Shown here piece by piece: positions 22,945 through 31,588 of a stretch of 36,466 nucleotides of DNA; within the stretch, counting starts at the first letter, position 1; each line of letters begins with the position of its first letter. The notes beneath the pieces were generated by a model. It searched no databases. It saw nothing but the letters and a program-made list of their open reading frames with translations, and was not told the DNA's origin. The position numbers were made by a program, and so were the translations under genes. Origin of the DNA: Rhodospirillales bacterium (GTDB taxonomy: Bacteria; Pseudomonadota; Alphaproteobacteria; Reyranellales; Reyranellaceae); contig JACPOB010000110.1 in assembly GCA_016185145.1 (NCBI GenBank), positions 1 to 36,466 of the forward strand. Direction: 5' to 3'.

Positions 22945-24162
22945 ATGAGCCAGCCAGCGACCGTCCCGACCATGGCCGACAATTTCTTCCTCCAGGCGAT
23001 GAAGCCCGCCTTCCGCGAGGATCCCTATCCGTTCTACGACCGCTTTCGCGGCAGCACCCCGCTGCTGCGCGTCGCCGACACGATCTGGTTCGCCCTCGGG
23101 CACGCCGAGGTCGCGGCCATGCTGCGCCATCCCCGACTGTCGACCGACGAAGTCGAGCACGCCGCCACCAAGGCCGGCAGGGAACCCGACCCCAATCGCG
23201 TGCGCAGCCTCCTGTTCATGGACCCGCCCGACCACACGCGGCTGCGCGGCCTGGTCGCCCGCGCCTTCACGCCACGGCGCATCGAGGATCTGCGCACTGC
23301 CACCGAGGGGATCACCGCCGAGCTGATCGAGGCCATAGCCCGGCAACGCGGCACGGTCGACCTGATCGAAGCCTTCGCCTACCCCCTGCCCGTGCGCGTG
23401 ATCTGCACGCTGCTCGGCGTGCCGGCGCGCGACGAGGCGATCTTCACCGACTGGTCGCGCGGTATCGCCCGTTCGGTCGATCCTTCGATCCTGCGCACCC
23501 CTGAGATCGAAGCCGCGATCGCCGAGGCGCGCCAGGGCATCCGGACCTACATCGGCGATCTCCTCGCCGAGCGGCGCCGCAAGCCCGGTGACGACCTTCT
23601 GTCGGCCCTTGCCGCCGTCGATGTCGACGGCGACAGCATCACCGCACGCGAGATCGTCTCGCTTGCCCAGCTTCTGCTGGTGGCAGGCCATGAGACGACG
23701 GTGAACCTCATCGGCAACGGCGCACTGGCGCTGCTGCGCGCACCCGACCAATTCGCCCTGCTTCGGCAACGGCCCGAGCTGATCGGTCCGGCGGTCGATG
23801 AGTTCCTGCGCTTCGACGGGCCGGTACAGATCAACCAGCGCGTCGCCATGGAGGATCTCGACCTATTCGGCCACAAGGTCAGGAGGGGAGACGAGATCCT
23901 CCTGATCCTGGGCGCGGCCAACCGCGATCCCGCGGCCTTCGCCGAGCCGCACAGGCTGGATGTTACCCGCGACGCCCGCAAGCACGTCGCTTTCGGCGGC
24001 GGCATCCATCACTGCCTCGGCGCGGCGCTGGCCCGCATGGAAGGCCTTGTAGCCTTCAAGGCCCTGCTGGAAGCCTTTCCCACGATGGAGCTGGCGGCAC
24101 CGCCGACGCGGCGTCCGACCTTCACCCTGCGCGGGCTGGAGACTCTGCCGATCGCGCTGTGA
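22945..24162 (+). CDS. Cytochrome P450
   Basis: This 405-residue soluble bacterial P450 has the I-helix oxygen-binding motif AGHETT (247-252) and the K-helix ExxR at Glu286-Arg289 (DEFLRF). The heme loop FGGGIHHCLG (350-359) carries Cys357 as thiolate ligand. The MDPPDHTRLRGLVARAFTPR segment is also typical. The enzyme hydroxylates or otherwise oxidises an organic substrate using ferredoxin-type electrons; no redox partner is encoded here. ATG 22945 is preferred over TTG 22927, which lies in the operator palindrome. Divergent TetR control is likely, and an SMR-like protein follows 10 nt later. Confidence 0.95.
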   Translation: MSQPATVPTMADNFFLQAMKPAFREDPYPFYDRFRGSTPLLRVADTIWFALGHAEVAAMLRHPRLSTDEVEHAATKAGREPDPNRVRSLLFMDPPDHTRLRGLVARAFTPRRIEDLRTATEGITAELIEAIARQRGTVDLIEAFAYPLPVRVICTLLGVPARDEAIFTDWSRGIARSVDPSILRTPEIEAAIAEARQGIRTYIGDLLAERRRKPGDDLLSALAAVDVDGDSITAREIVSLAQLLLVAGHETTVNLIGNGALALLRAPDQFALLRQRPELIGPAVDEFLRFDGPVQINQRVAMEDLDLFGHKVRRGDEILLILGAANRDPAAFAEPHRLDVTRDARKHVAFGGGIHHCLGAALARMEGLVAFKALLEAFPTMELAAPPTRRPTFTLRGLETLPIAL

Positions 24163-24172
24163 GAGGTGCACG

Positions 24173-24496
24173 ATGCCTACGGCCTACGTTCAACTCGGTA
24201 GCGCGGTGGCCTTCAACGTCGCGGCGTACCTCGTCTACAGGTCGATCGCCGATGCCGTGCCGCGCGTCTGGTGGCCGATCTTCGCAATCGGACTGACGCT
24301 CGGCGCCGCCAACACCTTCCTGTTCGCGCGCTCGATCAAGGCGATCCCGCTTTCCGTCGCCTATCCGGTTTTCACGGGGGCCAGCTTCGCCCTCATCACC
24401 TTGGCGGCGGCGCTCGCCTTCAACGAACGCCTGCCGCCGGTTCACCTGATCGGCATCGGCCTGGTGGTGGCGGGCATCGTCCTGGTTACGCGATGA
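24173..24496 (+). CDS. SMR/DMT-like small membrane protein
   Basis: This 107-residue protein has four predicted helices: VQLGSAVAFNVAAYLVY, RVWWPIFAIGLTLGAANTFLF, PLSVAYPVFTGASFALITLAAAL and VHLIGIGLVVAGIVLVT. The fold matches the small multidrug resistance/drug-metabolite transporter superfamily, including AIPLSVAYPVFTGA. The essential membrane Glu14 of EmrE aligns with Asn15 here, so classic proton-coupled drug export is unlikely. GAGAGG precedes the ATG. It is probably cotranscribed with the P450 and may move its substrate or product. Its 3' end overlaps the deacylase end by 11 nt, tail to tail. Confidence 0.75.
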   Translation: MPTAYVQLGSAVAFNVAAYLVYRSIADAVPRVWWPIFAIGLTLGAANTFLFARSIKAIPLSVAYPVFTGASFALITLAAALAFNERLPPVHLIGIGLVVAGIVLVTR

Positions 24497-26213
24497 CCGC
24501 CTGCGGCCCGCGCACCAGCTTGCCGGGCAGCGCACCCGTCGCCTCGCCGTCGCGGTACGTAACGGCGCCCGACACGACGGTGGCGCGGTAGCCCTGCGCC
24601 TTCTGCAGCAGGCGCTTGCCGCCAGCGGGCAGGTCCCACTTCATCACCGGCGCCTCGACCCTGAGCTTGTCGAAGTCGATGACGTTCAGGTCGGCCTTGT
24701 AGCCCGCCGCGATGCAGCCGCGGTCGTTGAGACCGACTGCCCTGGCATTGTCGAACGTCTGGCGCTTGACCAGCCACGACACATCGAGCCGACCGGAGGC
24801 TCGATCGCGGCCCCAATGGGCCAGCAGCGAGGTCGGGAACGAGCCGTCCGAGATCAAGCCGACATGTGCGCCGCCGTCGCCCAGCCCGATCAGCGTATGC
24901 GGGCTCTGCATCATCTCGCTGCAGCAGTCGAGATTGTAGGCGGCGAAGTTGGCGAAGGGCGCGAAGATGAAATTCTTGCCCTCGCCTTCGATCAGATAGT
25001 CATAGACGACCTCGCGCGGATCACGGTTCTCGCGCCGGGCTCGGGCGCCGAGCGAGCTCTCCTCAGCCGGCTCGTAGTCCGGCGGATCGCCCAGCGGGAA
25101 CATGCGGTCGTAGTCCGTCAGCCGCGCCGCCATGTCGGAGCGCAAGGGCTCATGCGCCTCGGCGAGCAGCTGCGCACGGAAGCTGGGATCGCGCATGATG
25201 GTGAGCCGCTCGGCCACGCTCTTGTGCTGGATCGCCTTGTACGACCGGCACATCGAGAACGGGATGCGGCTGGCCTGCAGGCCCTGCAGCACGCCGATCG
25301 GCCGTGGCGCCACCTGCGCCTTGGCGGCATGGCCCTTGGCCGCCAATCCCTCGACCAGGCCGAGCAGGCGCCGCCAGCTCTCGGGCTTGGAATGGCGCTG
25401 CGCCAGCGACACCGAGAACGGCCGGCCCGACGCCGTGAGCAGCCGGTCGATCATCTCGAACTCGCTCTCGGGATTGGGCGTGTTGAAGTCGGAGATGAAT
25501 TCGATGACGCCGGTGCCGGCGTCCTTCATGCCGAGCGCGATGCCCAAAAGCTCGGCCTCGGAGGCGCGCAGCGAGGGCGTCGGATCGCCCTTCACCGTAC
25601 GGTGGTTGAGGGTGCGCGAGGTCGAGAAGCCGATCGCGCCCGCGCGCATGGCCTCGGCCGTGAGCGCACGCATCGCGGCCACTTCCTCCGCCGTCGCCTC
25701 TTCCAGGCGCGTGGCGCGCTCGCCCATGACGAACACGCGCAAGGCGCCGTGCGGCAGTTGCGCGCCGAGGTCCATGTCGCGCGGCCGCGCCTCCAGGGCA
25801 TCGAGATACTGGCCGAACGATTCCCACGACCAGTTGAGGCCCTCATCGAGGGCGGCGCCCGGAATGTCCTCGACGCCTTCCATCAATTCGATGAGGCGCC
25901 GGCGGTCCTCGACCTTCACCGGTGCGAAGCCCACGCCGCAATTGCCCATCACCGCCGTGGTGACGCCGTGCCAGCTCGACGGCTGCAGCCGCGAATCCCA
26001 GGTCGCCTGGCCGTCATAGTGGGTGTGGATGTCGACGAAGCCAGGCGTGACCAGCAAGCCCTTGGCATCGATCTCCTCGGCCGCGCTGCCCGAGACCTTG
26101 CCGACGGCGGCGATCTTGCCGTCCGTTACCGCGATATCGGCTTCGTGCAAGGCTGCGCCTGTGCCATCGGCCACCGTGCCGCCGCGCACGATCAGATCGA
26201 AGTCCTTCGCCAT
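24486..26213 (-). CDS. N-acyl-D-amino-acid deacylase-like amidohydrolase
   Basis: This 575-residue amidohydrolase has the metal-binding HTHYDG (63-68) after LVTPGFVDI, MGNCGVGFAP (with the deacylase Cys), GIGLGDGGAHVG-like (here GLGDGGAHVGLISDG) and the C-terminal GYKADLNVIDF. These fit the D-aminoacylase/N-acyl-D-amino acid deacylase group, which removes the acyl group from N-acyl-D-amino acids using zinc. Dihydroorotase/dihydropyrimidinase relatives cannot be excluded. GGGAGAA precedes ATG 26213; an earlier in-frame start (26279) is less likely. It is divergent from the AbrB antitoxin. Confidence 0.85.
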   Translation of the reverse strand: MAKDFDLIVRGGTVADGTGAALHEADIAVTDGKIAAVGKVSGSAAEEIDAKGLLVTPGFVDIHTHYDGQATWDSRLQPSSWHGVTTAVMGNCGVGFAPVKVEDRRRLIELMEGVEDIPGAALDEGLNWSWESFGQYLDALEARPRDMDLGAQLPHGALRVFVMGERATRLEEATAEEVAAMRALTAEAMRAGAIGFSTSRTLNHRTVKGDPTPSLRASEAELLGIALGMKDAGTGVIEFISDFNTPNPESEFEMIDRLLTASGRPFSVSLAQRHSKPESWRRLLGLVEGLAAKGHAAKAQVAPRPIGVLQGLQASRIPFSMCRSYKAIQHKSVAERLTIMRDPSFRAQLLAEAHEPLRSDMAARLTDYDRMFPLGDPPDYEPAEESSLGARARRENRDPREVVYDYLIEGEGKNFIFAPFANFAAYNLDCCSEMMQSPHTLIGLGDGGAHVGLISDGSFPTSLLAHWGRDRASGRLDVSWLVKRQTFDNARAVGLNDRGCIAAGYKADLNVIDFDKLRVEAPVMKWDLPAGGKRLLQKAQGYRATVVSGAVTYRDGEATGALPGKLVRGPQAVIA

Positions 26214-26227
26214 GGTCGTTTCTCCCA

Positions 26228-26245
26228 GGTTACCCGACTGTAACC
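26228..26245. promoter_or_regulatory. 6-bp inverted repeat upstream of deacylase
   Basis: GGTTAC (26228-26233) and GTAACC (26240-26245) are perfect complements around CCGACT. They lie 15-32 nt upstream of the deacylase ATG. This is a plausible operator, but no regulator of the deacylase is adjacent. Confidence 0.35.
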
Positions 26246-26312
26246 CAGACAGCCTCGATGTCATATTCACCAGCCGCATGGCTGATCACTGATGGCGATG
26301 ACGGGATGAGAT

Positions 26313-26334
26313 ATTACTTCTTCACATCAGTAAT
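26313..26334. promoter_or_regulatory. Inverted repeat upstream of antitoxin, possible autoregulatory site
   Basis: ATTACT (26313-26318) and AGTAAT (26329-26334) flank a 10-nt spacer, ending 9 nt before the antitoxin ATG. Type II antitoxins with AbrB/MazE DNA-binding folds usually repress their own operon through such sites. Confidence 0.4.
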
Positions 26335-26343
26335 GGTGCCAGC

Positions 26344-26601
26344 ATGGAATCGGCCATCACCGTCAAAGGCCAAGCCACGATCCCCAAGCCGGTGCGCGAT
26401 CACCTGCGGCTGAAGCCGGGCGACAAGGTAAAGTTCTTCATCCATCCTAACGGCAGTGTCGTTCTGCTGCCGACACGGCCAATCTCAAGCCTGCGTGGAA
26501 TAATCAAGAAGTCCGGCCGCAAGCCCGTAACGATCGAAGATATGCGCCAAGCCGTGCTGGCCGGTGGCAGCGAAGGTTTTCCACGCCGCAAGCGGCAATG
26601 A
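26344..26601 (+). CDS. AbrB/MazE/SpoVT-type antitoxin
   Basis: This 85-residue protein has an N-terminal swapped-hairpin AbrB/MazE DNA-binding domain (about 3-48). It contains ITVKGQATIPKPVRDHLRLK and KPGDKVKFFIHPNGSVVLLP, both highly characteristic. The C-terminal tail (about 50-85), including RKPVTIEDMRQAVLAGG, would neutralise a PIN-domain toxin. The stop overlaps the downstream toxin start by 4 nt (ATGA), indicating coupled translation. The antitoxin itself looks intact. Confidence 0.88.
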   Translation: MESAITVKGQATIPKPVRDHLRLKPGDKVKFFIHPNGSVVLLPTRPISSLRGIIKKSGRKPVTIEDMRQAVLAGGSEGFPRRKRQ

Positions 26602-26903
26602 TCGGGCTCGGCAATCCGGGCTTCGTCAGCATGGTTGTCATGGTCGAAATGGCCTGGGTGCTCGAGCGGTCATACGGACTCGCCAGCGACGAACTGGCCG
26701 CAATCATCGAGCGTCTGCTCCAGGCGTCGGTCCTCGTCATCGAAAACGAGGTCGAAGTCTTTACGGCCATGACCGCGTTGAAGGAAGGCCGGGGCGACTT
26801 TGCCAACGTCCTTGTCGGCGAGCTCGGCCGCAAGGCAGGCTGCTCGACCACCCTCACCTTCGACCAGCGAGCGTCGCGCCTGCCCGGCTTCGCCCTCGCC
26901 TGA
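26598..26903 (+). pseudogene. Degenerate VapC-type PIN toxin (N-terminal catalytic region deleted)
   Basis: This 101-residue ORF starts with MIGL, then jumps straight to NPGFVSMVVMVEMAWVLERSYG. In typical VapC toxins MIGL is followed by DTNVLVRY and about 35 residues before this point, so the first catalytic Asp and surrounding helix appear deleted in frame. The remaining acids are Glu in VEMAWV and Asp in LTFDQRA. The third catalytic Asp, normally in DFADxLI, is Asn here (DFANVLV). Length is about 100 rather than about 135. The toxin is probably inactive. The coupled antitoxin upstream is intact. Confidence 0.75.
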
Positions 26904-26905
26904 CA

Positions 26906-28999
26906 TCAAGCCTCCGTCGGCAGGTCGACGATCAGGTTCAGCGCCTCGTCGCAACGTACTTGGGCGCCCGCCGGCACGACCAGAGTCGCCTCGCGCTCCT
27001 CGAAGACAGCGGGGCCGGTGGCCGTGCTGCCCGGCGCGAAGGCGTAGCGGTCGTAAACCGGCGTGTCGACGAAGTCGCGCGCCGTGGCGCAGTAGACCGG
27101 GCGGCGGCCGCGCAGGGCCACGCCGATGCGCGCTGCACCATGCGCCGAGCGCAGATCGATGCGCGGGCGCGGCCCCGAGACGATGACCCGCCACGACACC
27201 AGCTCGACCCGCATCGCGGGCTCGGTGCGACCGTACTGCTGCTCGTAGGCCTTCTCGAAGGCGGCGCGCAGGCCGGCCTTGTCGCCCTTCCCCAGCAGCG
27301 CCGGCGACAGCTCGGTTTCGACCTCGAAGCCCTGGCCGACATAACGCATGGCGGCCAGCCGGCGCACGACGATGTCCTCGGCGGCAACGCCGGCCGTCTC
27401 GACGAGGCTGCGCCCTTCGCTTTCCAGCCCGTGCAGGAGCTGGCGGATCGCCGGGAAGTCGGCATCGTCCAGGGCGGCGACGTAGCCGCGCACGAAGGCG
27501 AACGATGTCGGCGACGCGAGGAAACCGAAGGCGGAGGCGACGCCGGCGCCCATCGGACAGACGAGACGGCGGATTCCCAGGGCCTGCGCGATGTGGCAGG
27601 CATGGACCGGGCCGGCGCCGCCGATCGGCACCATGGCGTAGTCCGTGATGCGCCGCGCCTTCTCGAGCGCATGGATCGACGAAGCCTGCGCCATGTTCTG
27701 GTTGACCGTAGCGTGGATCGCCCAAGCTGCATCGACGACGGACAGGCCGAGCGGCTCGGCGATGTCACGGCCGACGGCGGCGCGCGCCGCCTCGACATCG
27801 AGCGCCATGTCGCCGCCCAGGAAGCTCGCAGCATCGAGATAGCCCAGCACTAGGTCGGCGTCGGTCACGGTGGCCTGCCGGCCGCCGCGGCCGTAGCACG
27901 CCGGGCCGGGATCAGCACTGGAACTGTCCGGGCCGACCTGCACCAGGCCGAGGCGATCGACGCGCGCGATCGAGCCGCCGCCCGCGCCGATCTCGATCAT
28001 CTCGATCACCGGCACGCGCAACGGCAGCCCGCTGCCCTTCTTGAAGCGAAAGACGCGCGCCACCTCGAATTCGGTGGTGCGCAACGGCTCGCCGTCGTCG
28101 ATCAGGCAGGCCTTGGCGGTGGTGCCGCCCATGTCGAAGCAGAAGACGTCGCCGTGCCCCGCCTCGGCGCCGATCAGCCCGGTCGCCTGGACGCCACCGG
28201 CGGGACCCGATTGCACCAGCCGGATCGGATGGCGGACGGCCGTCGATTCGTGGACGGTGCCGCCGTCCGACAGCATGAGATAGAGGTCGCGGTCGATGCC
28301 GATGCGACGCAGCCCATCGGACAGGCGGCGCAGGTAGCGGCCGAAGATCGGCAGGACATAGGCGTTGCAGATCGTGGTCGAGGTGCGCTCATACTCGCCG
28401 ATCTCGGGCACGACGTCGCTCGACAGGCAGGCCACGACGCCCGGCGCCTCGCGCTCCAGCACCTCGCCCAGCCGCTTCTCGTGATCGGCATTGCGGAAGC
28501 CGTGCAGCAGCGACACCGCCACCGCCTGCACGCCGCTCGCCGCCACCTCGCGTGCAAGCGCCACCGCCTGGTCGTCGTTCATGGCCTTCAACACGCCGCC
28601 GTCCGGCCCCATGCGCTCGTCGAGCTCGTAGCGCAGTCGGCGCGGCACCAGCGGCTGGGGCAGCTCCATGTTGAGATCGTAGAGGTCGTAGCGCCATTCC
28701 AGGCCGATCTCGACGATGTCGCGGAAGCCCTGCGTCGTGACCAGCGCGGTCGGCACACCTTTGCGTTCGATCAGCGCATTGGCGACCAGCGTCGTGCCGT
28801 GGATCACATGCCGCACTTCGTTGGCCGCCACGCCGGTCGCGCGCAGCAGCGCCTCGACTCCGGTCAGCACGCCGACCGACGGATCCTGCGGCGTGGTCAG
28901 CACCTTTTCGTTGAACAGTCGACCGTCGCGCGTGTCGATCATCACCAGGTCGGTGAAGGTGCCGCCGATATCGACACCAATGCGATACGGCTCAGTCAT
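26906..28999 (-). CDS. Hydantoinase/oxoprolinase subunit A (HyuA-like)
   Basis: This 697-residue HyuA-type ATPase subunit has the actin-fold phosphate loop GVDIGGTFTDLV (8-19) and IHGTTLVANALIERKG. It continues with FDMGGTTAKACLIDDG, the metal/ATP segment IEIGAGGGSIARVD, DPGPACYGRGG, and MVPIGGAGPVHA. HyuA/HyuB pairs carry out ATP-dependent ring opening of hydantoins or 5-oxoproline, or carboxylation of acetone or acetophenone, so the substrate is unproven. It overlaps the hyuB stop by 8 nt and is cotranscribed with hyuB, ilvE and a Bug receptor. ATG 28999 is chosen, since the GVDIGGTFTD motif lies immediately downstream. Confidence 0.93.
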   Translation of the reverse strand: MTEPYRIGVDIGGTFTDLVMIDTRDGRLFNEKVLTTPQDPSVGVLTGVEALLRATGVAANEVRHVIHGTTLVANALIERKGVPTALVTTQGFRDIVEIGLEWRYDLYDLNMELPQPLVPRRLRYELDERMGPDGGVLKAMNDDQAVALAREVAASGVQAVAVSLLHGFRNADHEKRLGEVLEREAPGVVACLSSDVVPEIGEYERTSTTICNAYVLPIFGRYLRRLSDGLRRIGIDRDLYLMLSDGGTVHESTAVRHPIRLVQSGPAGGVQATGLIGAEAGHGDVFCFDMGGTTAKACLIDDGEPLRTTEFEVARVFRFKKGSGLPLRVPVIEMIEIGAGGGSIARVDRLGLVQVGPDSSSADPGPACYGRGGRQATVTDADLVLGYLDAASFLGGDMALDVEAARAAVGRDIAEPLGLSVVDAAWAIHATVNQNMAQASSIHALEKARRITDYAMVPIGGAGPVHACHIAQALGIRRLVCPMGAGVASAFGFLASPTSFAFVRGYVAALDDADFPAIRQLLHGLESEGRSLVETAGVAAEDIVVRRLAAMRYVGQGFEVETELSPALLGKGDKAGLRAAFEKAYEQQYGRTEPAMRVELVSWRVIVSGPRPRIDLRSAHGAARIGVALRGRRPVYCATARDFVDTPVYDRYAFAPGSTATGPAVFEEREATLVVPAGAQVRCDEALNLIVDLPTEA

Positions 29000-30650
29000 C
29001 GGCGGCCTCGTCGGCAACCTGGTGGGGATAGTCGCGCGCCGCCGCCCCGGGCGTGACGATGCCGCTCGCGACGTCGTCGTCGATGCGTCGGCGCTCACGC
29101 TCGCCGGGTGGCCTCAGGCCGCCGCCGCCGGGTGTCTCGAAGGTCACGACGTCGTCGGGTTTCAGGATGTAACGACCCTTGGCCGGGATCAGCTTGTCGT
29201 TGATCAGGTCTCGGCCGGCGCGACCCGGCTTGCCGCCGGCCAGGCCGCGCGGCGGGAACTTCACGCGCTCATGGCGGATGGTCATGGTGACCGGCTCCTT
29301 GCCGACCACCTTGAACGACAGGCGCTGCGAGGCGCCTCCGCGATAACGTCCGGCGCCGCCCGAATCGGCAATCAGCGCCTTCTCGGTGATCAAGAGCGGC
29401 ACGCTGTTCTCGAACTGCTCGACCGGCGAGGTCGCGACGTTGCTGGGGAACGACAGGCAGGCGGGGCCGTCGTCACCTGGCCGTGCGCCATGCCCACCAT
29501 TCATGAAGAACATCTTTACGAAGCGCCCGCCGTCGCGGCGCTTTCCGGCGAAATAGACGTTCCAGAGCGGCGAGCCGCAATCGGCGATCACCTTGCCGGG
29601 GGCGACCTGCGCCAGCGCGCCGAACAGGACCGGCGGCAGATAGTGGCCCGACAGATGCCGTGCCCAGACCGGCGCGGGCCGCCGCGGGTTGACCAGGCAA
29701 CCCTCGGGAGCGCGGATCGTCAGCGCGCGAAACGAGCCGTCGTTGTTGGGCGTCGACGGATCGAGGGCACATTTCAGCGGGTAGGCGCTGTACGCCCAGG
29801 TGAAGTTCATCACCGAGTTGATCGGCCGGTCGATCTGCAGCGAAGTGCCGGCATAGTCGACATCGATGCGATCACCGGCGACGGTCAGCGCGCACTTGAT
29901 CGTCAGGGGATGATCGAACCCGTCCAGCATGATCTCGTCGCGATAGGTGCCGTCGGGCAGCGCCAGGATCGCTTCGCGCATCGAACGGTCGGAGCGATCC
30001 AGGAGCTCACCGGCCAGCGCATCGAGGTCGTCGATGCCCTCGTCGTCGAGGATCTTGATCAGCCGCGCCTGCGCCTGGCGGTAGGCGGCGAACTGGGCAC
30101 GGATGTCGCCCAGCGTGTCGTCGGGCGCCCGCAGATTGTCGGTCAGGAAGGCGATCACGTCCTCGTTCTCGACGCCGGCGCGGACGATCCGGCAGATCGG
30201 GATGGTGAGGCCTTCCTCGTAGGAATCGCGGGCCTCGACCGAAGGCGCGCCGCCGATGTCGACGGTGTGAAAGATCGAGCCGATGAAGGCGATCAGGCGC
30301 TCGCCGCGGAACACCGGCGTCACCATGGTGATGTCGTTGAGATGGCCGGTGCCGAGATAGCCGTCGTTGGAGATCACGACGTCGCCCGGCCGCCAGGTCT
30401 CGCGCGGGAAGCGCGCCAGCATCGCCTTGAGCGTGCGCCCCATCGTGCCGATGAAGGACGGAATGCTGCGCGAGGATTGGACGATCTGTCGCCCCTGCCC
30501 GTCCATCAGGCCGACCGCCATGTCCCAGTTGTCGCGCACCACGGAAGAGAACGACGTGCGCACGAAGGTCTGCGCCGCCTCGTCGATCATCCCGGCCAGC
30601 CGCTGCCAGGTGACGCCGATCTGCAGTGCGCTGAACTTGCTCGATGCCAT
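28992..30650 (-). CDS. Hydantoinase/oxoprolinase subunit B (HyuB-like)
   Basis: This 552-residue HyuB has hallmark segments. These are DMAVGLMDGQGRQIVQ, GDVVISNDGYLGTGHLNDITMVTPVF, HTVDIGGAPSV, EGLTIPICRIV, NSVMNFTWAYSAYPLKC, FMNGGHGARPGDDG, PSNVATSPVEQFENSVPLLI, and GAGRYRGGASQRL. It partners HyuA in the ATP-dependent hydrolase or carboxylase. TAGGAG precedes ATG 30650; its TAG is also the ilvE stop, giving tight coupling. The C-terminal charged tail (GERERRRIDDDVASGIV) is usual for the family. Confidence 0.93.
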   Translation of the reverse strand: MASSKFSALQIGVTWQRLAGMIDEAAQTFVRTSFSSVVRDNWDMAVGLMDGQGRQIVQSSRSIPSFIGTMGRTLKAMLARFPRETWRPGDVVISNDGYLGTGHLNDITMVTPVFRGERLIAFIGSIFHTVDIGGAPSVEARDSYEEGLTIPICRIVRAGVENEDVIAFLTDNLRAPDDTLGDIRAQFAAYRQAQARLIKILDDEGIDDLDALAGELLDRSDRSMREAILALPDGTYRDEIMLDGFDHPLTIKCALTVAGDRIDVDYAGTSLQIDRPINSVMNFTWAYSAYPLKCALDPSTPNNDGSFRALTIRAPEGCLVNPRRPAPVWARHLSGHYLPPVLFGALAQVAPGKVIADCGSPLWNVYFAGKRRDGGRFVKMFFMNGGHGARPGDDGPACLSFPSNVATSPVEQFENSVPLLITEKALIADSGGAGRYRGGASQRLSFKVVGKEPVTMTIRHERVKFPPRGLAGGKPGRAGRDLINDKLIPAKGRYILKPDDVVTFETPGGGGLRPPGERERRRIDDDVASGIVTPGAAARDYPHQVADEAADD

Positions 30651-30660
30651 CGACTTGCTC

Positions 30661-31572
30661 CTAGACCAGAGTGCGCCAACCAGCATGGTCGGGCGTGAGA
30701 CCGCGCACGACGTCGAAATAGCGCCGTCGCAGCTTGCGGGTCAGCGGTCCGACCGAGCCATCGCCCACCGGCAGGCGATCGATCGAGGCCACCGGCACGA
30801 TCTCCTGCCCGGTGCCGCAGACGAAGGCTTCCTCGGCGAAATAGAGCTCGCTGCGGTCGACGTCGCGCTCCTCGGCCTTCTCGCCAGTCATCTCCTCGTA
30901 GAGGGTCAGGATGGTGTCGCGCGTGATGCTTTCGAGGATGTTGCTGGCCTTGCTGGGCGTGATCAGCTTGCCGTCGCGCACCATGAAGAAGCAGGCGATC
31001 GGCGCCTCGGAGACCTTGCCCTGCGGCGTCAGCATCAGCGCGCCGTCATAGCCGTCCGACTTCGCCTGCAGTTGGGTCAGCCGCGCATTGTGGTAGTTGG
31101 CGGTGCTCTTGATGCGCGGCGGGCTGGCGTTGTCGGCGAGTCGCGACCATGAGCTGACGCCGAGGCTCATGCCGGTGTCGACGAACTTGCTCTTCTCGCG
31201 CGGCATGGCGGCGGCGGTGAAGCCGACCGGGCCTGTTGTCGCCATCAGCCCGGTGCCGCTGACATAGACCAGCAGCCGCACATAGACATCGTCGTCCGGC
31301 TTGTTGGCATGGATCAGGCGCGTCAGGCACTCGCGCATGTACGCCGTGTCGTAGGTCCTCTCCATGCGCAGAAGCTTCATGCCGACCTGCAGGCGCCGCA
31401 TGTGCTCATCGAGCCGGAACAGGGCGAACTTGCCCTCCTTCGGGAGGTGATAGGCGCGCAGGCCTTCGAACACCGTCGTGGCGTAGGTGACGGCGAGCGA
31501 CAGCGGGTGCAGGCGCGCGTCGGCGAACGGCATCAGTTCGCCGTCCATCATGATCGTCGTGGCTTGCCACAT
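30661..31572 (-). CDS. ilvE: Branched-chain-amino-acid aminotransferase
   Basis: This 303-residue fold-type IV PLP enzyme has TTVFEGLRAYHLPKEG, the PLP-binding lysine Lys155 in RIKSTANYHNARL, EAPIACFFMVRDGKLITP, and TGQEIVPVASIDRLPVG. It transfers amino groups between leucine, isoleucine or valine and 2-oxoglutarate. Here it is embedded in a Bug-ilvE-hyuB-hyuA operon, so it may serve a catabolic pathway. D-amino acid transaminase relatives share the fold, but the motifs favour IlvE. No clear SD precedes the ATG; it is 16 nt after the Bug receptor stop. Confidence 0.92.
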   Translation of the reverse strand: MWQATTIMMDGELMPFADARLHPLSLAVTYATTVFEGLRAYHLPKEGKFALFRLDEHMRRLQVGMKLLRMERTYDTAYMRECLTRLIHANKPDDDVYVRLLVYVSGTGLMATTGPVGFTAAAMPREKSKFVDTGMSLGVSSWSRLADNASPPRIKSTANYHNARLTQLQAKSDGYDGALMLTPQGKVSEAPIACFFMVRDGKLITPSKASNILESITRDTILTLYEEMTGEKAEERDVDRSELYFAEEAFVCGTGQEIVPVASIDRLPVGDGSVGPLTRKLRRRYFDVVRGLTPDHAGWRTLV

Positions 31573-31588
31573 GGCTGAATCTGATACC

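Noticed and set aside
24816..26243. Plus-strand ORF opposite the deacylase
   Set aside because: It is a shadow of the recognised amidohydrolase gene.
28716..30698. Long plus-strand ORF antisense to HyuB/HyuA
   Set aside because: It is a frame shadow of the HyuA/HyuB coding strand. The composition is typical of antisense translation of GC-rich genes.
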